Assembly (NCBI RefSeq): GCF_013155545.1
Contig: NZ_JABJVV010000005.1
Span: 267,199 to 331,198 of the forward strand
Direction: 5' to 3'
DNA length: 64,000 nucleotides
Origin: Caenimonas soli
GTDB lineage: Bacteria; Pseudomonadota; Gammaproteobacteria; Burkholderiales; Burkholderiaceae_C
This document shows, one piece after another, positions 36,960 through 45,928 of the stretch; position 1 is the stretch's first letter; every line of letters starts with the position of its first letter. A program made the position numbers and the translations under genes. The notes under the pieces are model-generated. The model was not told the DNA's origin. It did not search any database and worked only from the letters and a program-made list of their open reading frames with translations.

Positions 36960-38417
36960 ATGCGCAAGCTGCTCAGCCGCCATGGCCTGTGGTTCGCCGT
37001 GTGGCTGGCCCTCACGGCCGCCGGTGGCATTGCTCTGGCGCGAGCGGAGTTGAGCCGGCAACGCGAGGCTTTCGAGACCGATGCTCGCATCGCCCACCGC
37101 CTGCTGAGCCAGCGCGTCGTCCAGCACGACGCGGTGCTGGCAACACTCGCTTTGCTGCAGCCGGCTGCCTCCGGTGATCCCGCCGAGCAGCGCCTGCCCT
37201 CCCTGTATCCGCAGATCCTCGAAGTGAAGCGCCGCGATGCCGCCACGCCCTGGGGCGACGCGCGCCTGGAAGCGGCCGAGGCCGCGTCGCGTGCGCAACG
37301 GCGGGCCACCTTGGCCGACGCGGACTTCGCGCTGGGCCGATACCGCCTCGTGCTGGCCGCCCAACCTGCCAGCTTCGCCCTGCTGATGGATCTGCGCGCC
37401 GTCGTGCCTTGGAGCGAATGGCCGATGCCCGTCGAAACCAGCCCCGTGCGGCTGACCCTGGACCATGCGGGCCAGAGCTTCGTGGTGCAGCCCGGGCATG
37501 CTGCCGCAACCGGCTGGCAGTTCGAGTTCCGCAAGCATCTGGCCGCCGACAGCCAGCCGTTCGACGTGGTCGCCGCGCGCACGGTGGGATGGCGCGACCT
37601 GCCCTGGCGCTGGATGCTGGTCTGGGCGCTGGGCGCAGCCGCCCTGCTCGCGGCCATCCGGTCCTTCGAACGACAGCGCGCCGAGCGCCGGCGTGCGGAG
37701 GACCTGCTGCGGCTGGGCCAGGTGGCACGCCTGAACACCCTGGGCGAGCTGGCGGCGGGCATGGCCCATGAGTTGAACCAGCCGCTCACGGCGTTACTGG
37801 CCAATACCCAGGCGGCTGTCCGCATGCTCGACGAGAACCCGCCTGAAACCGGCGCGGCCCGCGACGCCATGCAGCAGGCCGTCCAACAGGGCCGGCGGGC
37901 CGCGGAGGTGGTTGGCCGATTGCGCCGCGCGGTCGAACGGCCCGACCTGGCGGCGCAACTGCAGTCCGTTGTGCTACAGGATGCCGTGCGCAATGCCTTC
38001 TACCTGCTGGAGCCCGAATCCGCGCGCCGGCAAGTCGTGCCGCGCCTCGTGGCCGAACCCGGGCCCATCGCCGTGCGGGCGGAGCCGGTGGCCCTGGAAC
38101 AGATCATCCACAACCTGATGATGAACGCGCTGCAGGCACTGGAGCAGGCGCCCGTCGCGCAGCGCGAGCTGACCATCACGCTCTCGGCAGAACCATCAAC
38201 CGCCACGCTGACCGTCAGCGATAGCGGGCCGGGCATCACGCCCGAGGTGCTGCCACGCATCTTCGAGCCCTTCTTCACCACGCGCGAACACGGATTGGGG
38301 CTGGGCTTGAGCCTGTGCGAAAGCCTGGCGCAGAAAATGGGCGGGCAGTTGCAAGCCCGCCCCCGCTCGCCCCGCGGCGCCGAGTTCCGCCTGACACTGC
38401 CGCTGGCCGCGCCATGA
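36960..38417 (+). CDS. Membrane sensor histidine kinase, FixL/NtrB class
   Basis: 485-aa kinase with two membrane helices (~8-28 and ~216-234) flanking a periplasmic sensor region. H270 in AAGMAHELNQPL is the phosphorylation site; ATP lid motifs are NLMMNALQAL, DSGPGITPE, FFTTREHGLGLGLS. Start chosen at ATG 36960; ATG 36951 is also possible. The response regulator overlaps its stop (ATGA). Confidence 0.9.
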   Translation: MRKLLSRHGLWFAVWLALTAAGGIALARAELSRQREAFETDARIAHRLLSQRVVQHDAVLATLALLQPAASGDPAEQRLPSLYPQILEVKRRDAATPWGDARLEAAEAASRAQRRATLADADFALGRYRLVLAAQPASFALLMDLRAVVPWSEWPMPVETSPVRLTLDHAGQSFVVQPGHAAATGWQFEFRKHLAADSQPFDVVAARTVGWRDLPWRWMLVWALGAAALLAAIRSFERQRAERRRAEDLLRLGQVARLNTLGELAAGMAHELNQPLTALLANTQAAVRMLDENPPETGAARDAMQQAVQQGRRAAEVVGRLRRAVERPDLAAQLQSVVLQDAVRNAFYLLEPESARRQVVPRLVAEPGPIAVRAEPVALEQIIHNLMMNALQALEQAPVAQRELTITLSAEPSTATLTVSDSGPGITPEVLPRIFEPFFTTREHGLGLGLSLCESLAQKMGGQLQARPRSPRGAEFRLTLPLAAP

Positions 38418-39040
38418 GCACGCCGCTTTCGCCCCTGATCCACCTGATCGACGACGACGAGGCCGTCCGTTCCGCGCTCGCCCTGTTGATCGGCACCGTG
38501 GGCTTGCGGGTGCAGGCCTGGAGCGATCCGCAAGCATTCATCGCCGGCTTCGACCGGCAAGGCATAGGCGCCATCGTGCTCGACGTGCGCATGCCCGGCA
38601 CCAGCGGCCTCACGGTACTGGACACGCTGGTGGCGCAAGGGGTGGACCAGCCCATCATCATGCTGACCGGCCACGGCACCGTGGAGATGTGCCGCCGGGC
38701 GTTCAAGGCCGGCGCGGCCGAGTTCCTCGAGAAGCCGGTGGACGACGAGGCCTTGCTGGAGGCCCTGCAGACCGCGGTGCGCCGTCATGTGAAGTCGCGG
38801 GAACACCTTGCCGCGGACCGGCAGGCCCGCGAGCGCTACGCGCATCTGTCGCAGCGCGAGCGCGAGGTACTCGGCCTGATCGTTGCCGGGCTGACCAACA
38901 AGGAGATCGGCCGCGCCCTCGCGCTGTCGCCGCGGACAGTGGAGACGCACAGGGCGAACCTGTTCGCCAAGCTGGAGGCGACCTCGTTGGCCCAGCTGAT
39001 CCGCCAGTACGCCGCACTGGTCGACGAAAACGCTCCGTAG
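38414..39040 (+). CDS. FixJ-family response regulator
   Basis: 208-aa regulator with receiver acceptor D57 (IVLDVRMPG) and a LuxR helix-turn-helix (LSQREREVLGLIVAGLTNKEIGRAL). Partner of the overlapping kinase gene. A 20-bp inverted repeat covers its stop codon and a small exported-protein gene pair follows, which is a plausible target. Confidence 0.93.
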   Translation: MSTPLSPLIHLIDDDEAVRSALALLIGTVGLRVQAWSDPQAFIAGFDRQGIGAIVLDVRMPGTSGLTVLDTLVAQGVDQPIIMLTGHGTVEMCRRAFKAGAAEFLEKPVDDEALLEALQTAVRRHVKSREHLAADRQARERYAHLSQREREVLGLIVAGLTNKEIGRALALSPRTVETHRANLFAKLEATSLAQLIRQYAALVDENAP

Positions 39041-39051
39041 TTCTACGGAGC
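39032..39051. promoter_or_regulatory. 20-bp inverted repeat downstream of the FixJ-like gene
   Basis: GCTCCGTAG-TT-CTACGGAGC, nine-base perfect arms spanning the regulator stop codon, about 95 bp before the next start. No T-run follows on either strand, so an operator is at least as likely as a terminator. The 100-bp gap to 39142 shows no gene. Confidence 0.5.
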
Positions 39052-39142
39052 TCCTCGCGTAGCCGTACGAATGGTCGCCGGGCGCCGCATTTCCTACAGT
39101 TCCTCCCACGGTTGATCGAACCGCTTTACCCTGGAGAACTTC

Positions 39143-39634
39143 ATGCGCACCCTCGTATCCGCTTCCGCCCTCGCCCTGTCGCTCGTCGCCATCGCCGCCA
39201 ATGCGCAAGGGGTGCGGACTGAAAGAACCCTGTCGCTAGCCCTGGCCAACCAGATCGCCTCCGATACCGTGGCGGCCTGCGCGGCGAACGGCCATGCCGT
39301 GGCTGCGACCGTGGTGGATCGCGCCGGCACCATTCGCGCGGTGCAGCGGGCCGACAACGCGGGGCCGCACACCCTGGCCGCCAGCTTGGACAAAGCCTTC
39401 ACCTCGGCCTCGGCCCGCAATGCGACGCTGGCGATGATGGAAACGGCGCAGAAGAACCCCGCCGCGGCCAACCTGGTCCACATCCCGGGCTTCCTGCTGC
39501 TGGGCGGCGGCGTTCCGGTCAAGATCGGCAATGACACCATCGGCGCGGTCGGCGTCGGCGGCGCGCCCGGCGGCCACCTGGACGAGCAGTGCGCGATGGC
39601 CGCGCTCGACAAGGTCAAGGACCAGCTGAAGTAA
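39143..39634 (+). CDS. Exported GlcG/HbpS-type heme-binding-domain protein
   Basis: 163-aa DUF336 protein with a signal peptide (residues ~1-22, AIAANAQG). Family pattern VVDRAGTIRAVQRADNAGP and the C-terminal GAVGVGGAPGGHLDEQCAMAAL are clear. DUF336 proteins include redox/heme-sensing HbpS and GlcG; exact role unknown. It lies after a two-component system and before a secreted ankyrin protein, 3 bp away. Confidence 0.87.
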   Translation: MRTLVSASALALSLVAIAANAQGVRTERTLSLALANQIASDTVAACAANGHAVAATVVDRAGTIRAVQRADNAGPHTLAASLDKAFTSASARNATLAMMETAQKNPAAANLVHIPGFLLLGGGVPVKIGNDTIGAVGVGGAPGGHLDEQCAMAALDKVKDQLK

Positions 39635-39637
39635 GCC

Positions 39638-40354
39638 ATGAAGCTGCGCCCTTCTGCCCATTCGCTGCGGGTCGCCGTGCTGGCTGTTGCCAGCATGGTC
39701 GGCGCCCTGACGGCCTTGCCGGCCTCGGCCCAGGTCGGCCCCACGCCCGCCGAAGCCTCCGCCTACCGCGGCCTGCATGCGGCTGCGCACAAGGGGGACG
39801 TGGCCCAGATCCAGAAACTGGCGGCGGCCAAGGCCGATCTCCATGCCCGGGACGGCAACGGCCGTACGCCGCTGCATCTGGCGACGTTTGCCCGGCAACG
39901 GGAGGCGATCCGCGCCTTGGCGAAAGCCGGCGCCGACCTCAACCTGCTGGAGAGCGACCGCTACGACGCCGTCACCATCGCCTCGGTGGCCGACGACGAG
40001 GAAACGCTTCGCACCCTGCTGGCCCTCGGCGCCAGCGCGAAACAGGTCACCAGCCGGTACGACGGCACCGCCCTCATCGCCGCGGCGCACCTGGGCCATG
40101 ACGGCGTGGTGCGCCAGCTGATCGCGGCCGGCGCGCCGCTGGACCACGTGAACAACCTGTACTGGACGGCCGTGATCGAATCCATCGTGCTGGGCAATGG
40201 CGGACCGCGCCACCAGTCCACGCTCAAGGCATTGATCGATGCCGGGGCGAACGTGCAGCTCACCGACCGGCAGGGGCAAACGCCGCTGCAACTGGCCCGG
40301 GCTCGCGGCTACCGCGAGATGATCGCCATGCTTGAAAAGGCCGGCGCGAAATAG
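39638..40354 (+). CDS. Secreted ankyrin-repeat protein
   Basis: 238-aa protein with a signal peptide (cleavage near ASA-Q, residue ~31) and about four to five ankyrin repeats, for example DGNGRTPLHLATFARQREAI and DRQGQTPLQLARARGYREMI. Periplasmic protein-protein interaction module. Shares an operon with the DUF336 protein; the pair recurs near oxidative or dehydrogenase functions in other proteobacteria, but no catalytic partner is seen here. Confidence 0.88.
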   Translation: MKLRPSAHSLRVAVLAVASMVGALTALPASAQVGPTPAEASAYRGLHAAAHKGDVAQIQKLAAAKADLHARDGNGRTPLHLATFARQREAIRALAKAGADLNLLESDRYDAVTIASVADDEETLRTLLALGASAKQVTSRYDGTALIAAAHLGHDGVVRQLIAAGAPLDHVNNLYWTAVIESIVLGNGGPRHQSTLKALIDAGANVQLTDRQGQTPLQLARARGYREMIAMLEKAGAK

Positions 40355-40383
40355 CGCTGCCGGGGCACGCGAGGCCTGCCTTG

Positions 40384-40806
40384 TCAATGCGAAGATTCGG
40401 GCTTGCCAGTAGGGTAGATGCGCAGCTGCGGCTGGGCGCGCGCCAGGGCGAGAAAGTCGCGATCGTTGTGGACCAACAAGGCATTCTGCTCGAGAGCGAT
40501 CGCGGCAATCAGGCAATCGGTCGACTTGCGGATGGTGAAACCTTTGACCCGAACCTGGCGGTAGAGCTGGGCAGCTGCCTCGAACGTTGCCAGCGCGTCC
40601 AATGGCAGCAACAGGGTCTGCGCAGCCAGGACCTGCTTCGTCTGCGCCAGCTGCCTTGGCGAGGAAACTCCTTGCAGGACCTCAAGATAGATCATCTGGG
40701 TCAGCGCCAGCTCCTCTTGCGCTTCGCGCGCTTGCACGAACCGCACGCCCTCGGTGTCCGCTCCGCGCAGCCAGTCGATCCAGACTGACGAGTCGACCAG
40801 CAGCAT
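40384..40806 (-). CDS. vapC: PIN-domain ribonuclease toxin VapC
   Basis: 140-aa toxin. Acidic metal-site residues D5 (VDSSVWIDW), E42, D97 (STDCLIA) and D115/D117 (HNDRDF) fit the PIN fold. It shares one base with the antitoxin stop (TGATG), the usual TA coupling. Probably cleaves tRNA or rRNA when freed from VapB. Confidence 0.93.
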   Translation of the reverse strand: MLLVDSSVWIDWLRGADTEGVRFVQAREAQEELALTQMIYLEVLQGVSSPRQLAQTKQVLAAQTLLLPLDALATFEAAAQLYRQVRVKGFTIRKSTDCLIAAIALEQNALLVHNDRDFLALARAQPQLRIYPTGKPESSH

Positions 40807-41108
40807 CAGGCTTTTTTAGGCCGCGCACTAGCGCGCTTGCGCTTGGCAGGCGCAGCCTCGGCTGCGTAAATGGCGCGCGGTTGTTCCACCCGGTATTGTC
40901 CGACCTCCTCGCCGCGAGCCCAAGGCGCCTTCGGGTCGTAGTCGGGATCGACGCCCCCGATGCCGAACAGCTGGCTGATGGAAGGCCGCTTGGCCCGTGC
41001 CACCATCTCTCGCAAGGCGCGGTCCACCACTTCACGCTTCGTGCGCGCGCCCGACAGCTTCATGGCTTCGGCCACGACGGCATCGTCAATGTCGATGTTG
41101 GTGATCAT
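40806..41108 (-). CDS. vapB: VapB-family antitoxin
   Basis: 100-aa antitoxin with the N-terminal DNA-binding opening ITNIDIDDAVVAEAMKLSG and TKREVVDRALREM. The C-terminal half binds the toxin; the last ~18 residues are an unusual Lys/Arg/Ala-rich tail (PAKRKRASARPKKA). Start ATG 41108 lies ten bases from a double TGTACA operator. Confidence 0.9.
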   Translation of the reverse strand: MITNIDIDDAVVAEAMKLSGARTKREVVDRALREMVARAKRPSISQLFGIGGVDPDYDPKAPWARGEEVGQYRVEQPRAIYAAEAAPAKRKRASARPKKA

Positions 41109-41118
41109 GGCGATAAAT

Positions 41119-41135
41119 TGTACATGCGTTGTACA
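41119..41135. promoter_or_regulatory. vapBC operator: two TGTACA boxes
   Basis: TGTACATGCGTTGTACA: two palindromic TGTACA boxes centred 11 bp apart (one helical turn), directly upstream of vapB. This layout is typical of antitoxin-toxin autoregulation. Confidence 0.65.
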
Positions 41136-41159
41136 AAAAAGCCATATCCAAGTCAGCGC

Positions 41160-42392
41160 TCAGCTCAGCCGGACTTTGGCGAATTTGCGCTTGCCAACCT
41201 GCAGCACATAGTCGCCCGCTTCGAGCTTGAGACTCTTGTCGACGACCACGCTGGAGTCCACGCGCACGCCACCGCCGTCTATCAACCGGTTAGCCTCAGA
41301 CGACGACGGTGCCAGGCCGGCCTGCTTGAGCAGCTGGGCAATGCCCAGCGGCGCACCGCTGAGCTGCACTTCAGGGATCTCGTCGGGCACGCCGCCCTTG
41401 CTGCGATTGACGAAGTCCTGCTCGGCCGCATCCGCCGCCTGGGCGCTGTGGAAGCGAGCGGTGATCTCCTTGGCCAGCAGCACCTTGGCGTCCTTGGGGT
41501 TGCGGCCGCCCTCCACTTCCTTCTTGAGGGCGGCGATTTCGGCCTCGCTGCGGAAGCTCAGCAGCGTGTACCAGCGCCACATCAGGTCGTCGGAGATGGA
41601 CAGGACCTTGGCGAACATGGTGTTCGCGTCTTCGCTGATGCCGATGTAGTTGTTCTTGCTCTTGGACATCTTGTCCACACCGTCCAGTCCTTCGAGCAGC
41701 GGCATGGTCAGGATGCACTGAGGCTCCTGGCCGTATTCCGCTTGAAGGTGCCGGCCCATCAGCAAATTGAATTTCTGGTCGGTGCCGCCGAGTTCCAGGT
41801 CGCTCTTCAGCGCGACCGAGTCATAGCCCTGCATCAGCGGGTACAGGAACTCATGGATGCTGATCGAGGCGCCGGCCTTGAAGCGATCGTGGAAGTCGTT
41901 GCGCTCCATCATCCGCGCCACGGTGTACTTGGCCGCCAGCTCGATCATGCCGCGCGCACCCAGCGGATCGCTCCACTCGCTGTTGTAGCGAAGCTCGGTC
42001 TTGGCCGGGTCCAGGATCTTGTCGGCCTGGGCCCGATAAGTCTCCGCGTTGACCTTGATCTGCTCGGCGGTGAGCGGCGGCCGGGTGGTGTTGCGCCCGG
42101 ACGGATCGCCGATCATCGACGTGAAATCGCCGATGAGGAAGATCACGGTGTGCCCGAGGTCCTGCAATTGCCTCATCTTGTTGAGCACCACCGTGTGTCC
42201 GACATGGATGTCGGGCGCTGTAGGATCAAGCCCCAACTTGATGCGCAGCGGGACCTTCGTGGCCTCCGATTTCGCCAGTTTTTGGGCCCATTCTTCCGCC
42301 GGAATCAGCTCCTGGGCGCCGCGCAAGGTGACCGCCAGCGCCTCGCGGACACGATCTGTAACCGGAAACCTTGTAACAAGCGCTTGATTCAT
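41160..42392 (-). CDS. tyrS: Tyrosyl-tRNA synthetase
   Basis: 410-aa class I aminoacyl-tRNA synthetase of the TyrRS short-form (TyrZ-like) group. HVGH (63-66) and [11 protein letters not shown] are the ATP-binding signatures; a C-terminal S4 RNA-binding domain is present (residues ~345-410, [14 protein letters not shown]). Divergent from the M23 peptidase gene across 173 bp that holds the promoters of both; no further feature was recognised there. Confidence 0.97.
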   Translation of the reverse strand: MNQALVTRFPVTDRVREALAVTLRGAQELIPAEEWAQKLAKSEATKVPLRIKLGLDPTAPDIHVGHTVVLNKMRQLQDLGHTVIFLIGDFTSMIGDPSGRNTTRPPLTAEQIKVNAETYRAQADKILDPAKTELRYNSEWSDPLGARGMIELAAKYTVARMMERNDFHDRFKAGASISIHEFLYPLMQGYDSVALKSDLELGGTDQKFNLLMGRHLQAEYGQEPQCILTMPLLEGLDGVDKMSKSKNNYIGISEDANTMFAKVLSISDDLMWRWYTLLSFRSEAEIAALKKEVEGGRNPKDAKVLLAKEITARFHSAQAADAAEQDFVNRSKGGVPDEIPEVQLSGAPLGIAQLLKQAGLAPSSSEANRLIDGGGVRVDSSVVVDKSLKLEAGDYVLQVGKRKFAKVRLS

Positions 42393-42565
42393 AAGGGTTT
42401 TTTTGGGCTGGGCCTGGCAAGCATGGATATACTCGCGCCAGCTTTTGAGATGCCTGATTCTAATTCGGGCATTTTTCCCCGCTTTCGGCTTGCGCTTGTA
42501 AACGTGGGGAACCGCCTACTAGTCTGTAGGACAAAGTAAATACCTTTGTTGAGGATCGTCCCATT

Positions 42566-43924
42566 TTGAAAAACAGTTTGATCGCCGCCGGCGAACTGCT
42601 CCTGTCCCGCGCGGCCCACGCGCTGGAACATCACCCGAAACACGTCACGGCGCTGCTCGCCGCGCTGATGCTTGGCGGTGGTGGTGGTGCATTCGCTGTT
42701 GCGTCACTGGATCCTGAACCTGACACGGTTGTCGTTCGGCAGGTTCTGGAATCGGTCGCGCCGCTGCCGGTGCAGGATCAGATGAATGTGCTGGACGTGC
42801 ACAGCTTCAAGCTTTTCCGCACGGAAGCGACGCGCGCCAGTGACACGGCGGAAGCACTGCTGGCCCGCTTGGGCGTGGACGATCCCCAGGCGGCATCGTT
42901 CCTGCGCACCGATCCGATGTTCCGCGCCCAGGTGCTGGGACAGGCCGGCCGCACCGTCACCGCGGAGGCCAGCGACAGCCACGCCCTGCACAAGCTCAGC
43001 GCGCGCTGGGCCGCCGAGGACAACGGCACCTTCAAGCGCCTGGTGATCGAGCGCACGGCGCAAGGCCGGTTCGCTTCGCGCGTCGAGACCGCTCCGCTCG
43101 TCGCCGCTACCCGTATGGGCAGCGGCACTGTGCGCACTTCCCTGTTCGCCGCCGCCGACGAGGCACGCATCCCGGACGGCGTCGTCGGCAAGATCGTCGA
43201 GATTTTCTCCAGCGACATCGACTTCCACCATTCGCTGCAACGCGGCGACCGCTTCAATGTGGTGTACGAGGCCCTGGAAGCCGATGGCGAAACCATGCGC
43301 ACCGGCCGCATCCTCTCGGCCGAGTTCATGAACAAGGGCAAGCTGCACCAGGCCATGTGGTTCGAAGAGCCGGGCCGCAAGGGCGGCTACTACACGCTGG
43401 ACGGCAAGAGCCTGGACACATCGTACCTGGCGTCGCCGATGGAGTTCTCGCGCGTGACCAGCGGCTTTGCCATGCGCTTCCACCCGGTCCTGCATCGCTG
43501 GAAGGCCCACTTGGGCGTGGATTACGGCGCCGTGACGGGAACGCCGGTGCGCACCGTGGGCGACGGCGTCGTCGAATTTGCCGGCGAGCAGAACGGCTTC
43601 GGCAACGTCGTGATCGTCAAGCACAACAGCACCGACCAGACTTTCTACGCACATTTGAGCCGCATCCACGTGCGGCCCGGCCAGAGCGTGGAGCAGGGCC
43701 AGAACATCGGCGCTGTCGGTGCGACGGGCTGGGCCACCGGGCCCCACCTGCACTTCGAGTTCCGCGTGAATGGCGTCCACCAGGATCCCGTGCAGATGGC
43801 CAAGCACAGCCAGGCGCAACCGCTATCGGCCGCAGCCCAGCCCGAGTTCGATCGCATCGCCCGTTCCATGCGCGCTCAGTTGGCCGCCGCAAGCACTTCC
43901 ACCGTCCTGGCCAGCGCCGACTGA
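42566..43924 (+). CDS. M23-family peptidoglycan endopeptidase
   Basis: 452-aa murein hydrolase with a short N-terminal membrane helix (TALLAALMLGGGGGAFAVA), an OapA/LysM-like middle region, and a LytM domain with zinc ligands in HLGVDYGA (H and D) and GPHLHFEF. Similar to MepM: cleaves cross-links to allow cell-wall growth. No ATG fits; TTG at 42566 with GAGGA upstream gives the family-like start KNSLIAAGE. Confidence 0.92.
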   Translation: MKNSLIAAGELLLSRAAHALEHHPKHVTALLAALMLGGGGGAFAVASLDPEPDTVVVRQVLESVAPLPVQDQMNVLDVHSFKLFRTEATRASDTAEALLARLGVDDPQAASFLRTDPMFRAQVLGQAGRTVTAEASDSHALHKLSARWAAEDNGTFKRLVIERTAQGRFASRVETAPLVAATRMGSGTVRTSLFAAADEARIPDGVVGKIVEIFSSDIDFHHSLQRGDRFNVVYEALEADGETMRTGRILSAEFMNKGKLHQAMWFEEPGRKGGYYTLDGKSLDTSYLASPMEFSRVTSGFAMRFHPVLHRWKAHLGVDYGAVTGTPVRTVGDGVVEFAGEQNGFGNVVIVKHNSTDQTFYAHLSRIHVRPGQSVEQGQNIGAVGATGWATGPHLHFEFRVNGVHQDPVQMAKHSQAQPLSAAAQPEFDRIARSMRAQLAAASTSTVLASAD

Positions 43925-43957
43925 TCCTGGCTCCTGCATAGCGGCTAACATCGCCGC

Positions 43958-45067
43958 ATGCCTGATCTCTACATCGGCCTCATGTCCGGCACGTCGCTGG
44001 ACGGCGTGGACGGCGTCCTGGTCGATTTCTCCGCCAGCACGCCCGTCGTGGTCCAGTACGCCTGCGCGCCCTTTCCTGCCAAGCTTCGCGCCGAACTGCT
44101 GGCGCTGAACACACCGGGCGCCAACGAGCTTCACCGCGCCGCCCTGGCCGGCAACGGGCTGATGCGCGCCTATGCGCAGGTCGTGACGGCGCTTGTGGCC
44201 GGCGCCGGAGTGGCTGCCGCATCGGTGCGGGCCATCGGTGCCCACGGACAGACCGTGCGCCACCGGCCGCAGGAATTCGACGGCACCGGCTACACGCTCC
44301 AGCTGTGCCAGCCGGCCTTGCTGGCGGAGCTCACGGGCATCGCTGTCGTCGCCGACTTCCGCAGCCGCGATGTCGCTGCCGGCGGCCAAGGTGCCCCGCT
44401 GGCGCCGTTCTTCCATCAATCCTGGTTCGGCCGGCCCGGCGAGACTGTGGGCGTGCTCAACATCGGCGGCATCTCCAACATCACGCTGCTACGCGCGAAT
44501 GGCGAGATGCTGGGCTTCGACTGCGGTCCGGGCAATTCGCTGATGGATAGCTGGTGCGCGCTACACACTGGCAAGCCTTACGACTCGGAGGGCGCGTGGG
44601 CCGCTAGCGGCAAGGTTTTGCCGCCGCTGCTGGAGAACTTGATGGCTGAGCCGTACTTCAGCAAGCCGCCACCGAAGAGCACGGGGCGCGACCTGTTCAG
44701 CCAGGCCTGGCTGCAGGCCCATCTGAGCGCCTTCGCCGATGCCGCACCCGTCGATGTGCAAGCGACCCTGACCGAGCTGACGGCGCGTGCCTGCAGCGCC
44801 GATGTGCTGCGTTACCAGCCCGATCTTCGCCGACTGATCGTGTGCGGCGGTGGCGCCCTCAATACCCACCTGATGCGGCGCCTGGCGGACCTGCTGCCCC
44901 ATGCTCAGGTAGCCTCCAGCGCGGACTGGAGCTTGCCGCCGCTGCAGGTAGAAGCCACGGCATTCGCCTGGCTGGCGCGCAAGACCGTACTGGGTGAGAA
45001 GCTGGAGCTGCAAAGCACAACGGGCGCCAAGGGCGCCCGTGTGTTGGGATGCATCTATCCGGCTTAG
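43958..45067 (+). CDS. anmK: Anhydro-N-acetylmuramic acid kinase
   Basis: 369-aa sugar kinase of peptidoglycan recycling that converts anhMurNAc to MurNAc-6-phosphate. Opening GLMSGTSLDGVDG, the catalytic-base region GFDCGPGNSLMD and IVCGGGALNTHLMRRL are characteristic. Follows the M23 peptidase by 33 bp, linking wall turnover with recycling. Converges on erpA. Confidence 0.97.
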   Translation: MPDLYIGLMSGTSLDGVDGVLVDFSASTPVVVQYACAPFPAKLRAELLALNTPGANELHRAALAGNGLMRAYAQVVTALVAGAGVAAASVRAIGAHGQTVRHRPQEFDGTGYTLQLCQPALLAELTGIAVVADFRSRDVAAGGQGAPLAPFFHQSWFGRPGETVGVLNIGGISNITLLRANGEMLGFDCGPGNSLMDSWCALHTGKPYDSEGAWAASGKVLPPLLENLMAEPYFSKPPPKSTGRDLFSQAWLQAHLSAFADAAPVDVQATLTELTARACSADVLRYQPDLRRLIVCGGGALNTHLMRRLADLLPHAQVASSADWSLPPLQVEATAFAWLARKTVLGEKLELQSTTGAKGARVLGCIYPA

Positions 45068-45079
45068 CCGGCGTGAAGC

Positions 45080-45445
45080 TCAGGTCGAGAAGCTCGAGCC
45101 GCAGCCGCAGGTGCTGGTGGCATTCGGATTCTTGATGACGAACTGGGCGCCCTGCAGGTCTTCCTTGTAGTCGATCTCGGCACCCACCAGGTACTGATAG
45201 CTCATCGCGTCGATCAGCAGCGAAACGCCGTTCTTCGACATCACGGTGTCGTCTTCGTTGGTGATCTCGTCAAAAGTGAAGCCGTACTGGAAACCCGAGC
45301 AACCACCGCCCTGAACGAAGACGCGCAACTTCAGCTCGGGATTGCCTTCCTCGGCAATCAGGTCGGCCACCTTCGCTGCCGCGCTATCGGTGAAAACCAA
45401 CGGGGCGGGCATATCGGTCTGTACGTTTTCGGCAACTGCGCTCAT
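45080..45445 (-). CDS. erpA: Iron-sulfur cluster insertion protein ErpA
   Basis: 121-aa A-type carrier. The three cluster cysteines C49 ([12 protein letters not shown]), C113 and C115 (STCGCGSSF) are intact. Transfers Fe-S clusters to apoproteins. Normal length; its own promoter lies in 45446-45510. Confidence 0.97.
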   Translation of the reverse strand: MSAVAENVQTDMPAPLVFTDSAAAKVADLIAEEGNPELKLRVFVQGGGCSGFQYGFTFDEITNEDDTVMSKNGVSLLIDAMSYQYLVGAEIDYKEDLQGAQFVIKNPNATSTCGCGSSFST

Positions 45446-45510
45446 GGGTTACTCCGGGATCTGGGGTCTATCGGGCAATAGTACTGCAAATTGCTCGGGA
45501 ATTACGCTCA

Positions 45511-45903
45511 CTAGTTGTTTGCCGCCAGCTTGAGTAAGGGCTTTTCTTCCCCGGCGTCCGTGGGCCTGAGCTGGCCGGTGATCATCGCGCCCCGGTGCAT
45601 CTCAAGTGCTTTGTAGTACACATCCCCTTCGATTCGCGCCTGAGGTTGCAGTTCCAGCAATTCCGTCGCATGGACGGGACCGCGCACCGTGCCGTTGATG
45701 ATGACGTGGTCGGCGCGCAGTTCGCCCTCCACCACTGCGGCTTCTGAAATGACCAGGATGCTGGGCTGTTCGGGGTTGGCACTGGTATTGCCCACGACTT
45801 CGCCGTCGATGCGCAGGCCCTCGGTGAACCGCAGGTTGCCCTCGATACGACTGCCTTGCGCGATCAGGCTCCTGATCGGTGGCTGCGCTTTTTTGCCGAA
45901 CAT
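45511..45903 (-). CDS. Bactofilin
   Basis: 130-aa polymer-forming cytoskeletal protein (DUF583). Beta-helical core residues ~16-115 (GSRIEGNLRFTEGLRIDGEVVGN; AVVEGELRADHVIINGTVRGPV). Follows the coiled-coil membrane protein gene by 25 bp, a common pair in Burkholderiales. Role in cell shape or wall localisation. Confidence 0.93.
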   Translation of the reverse strand: MFGKKAQPPIRSLIAQGSRIEGNLRFTEGLRIDGEVVGNTSANPEQPSILVISEAAVVEGELRADHVIINGTVRGPVHATELLELQPQARIEGDVYYKALEMHRGAMITGQLRPTDAGEEKPLLKLAANN

Positions 45904-45928
45904 GGGATTTCCTCCAACAACTTGTTAT

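Noticed and set aside
35601..38417. 938-residue plus-strand frame ahead of the FixL-like kinase
   Set aside because: First ~450 codons run antisense to dtd and the cation transporter; the real start is near 36960.
45020..45040. GC-rich hairpin ACGGGCGCC/GGCGCCCGT
   Set aside because: Lies inside the anmK coding end and lacks a T-run; I do not call it a terminator.
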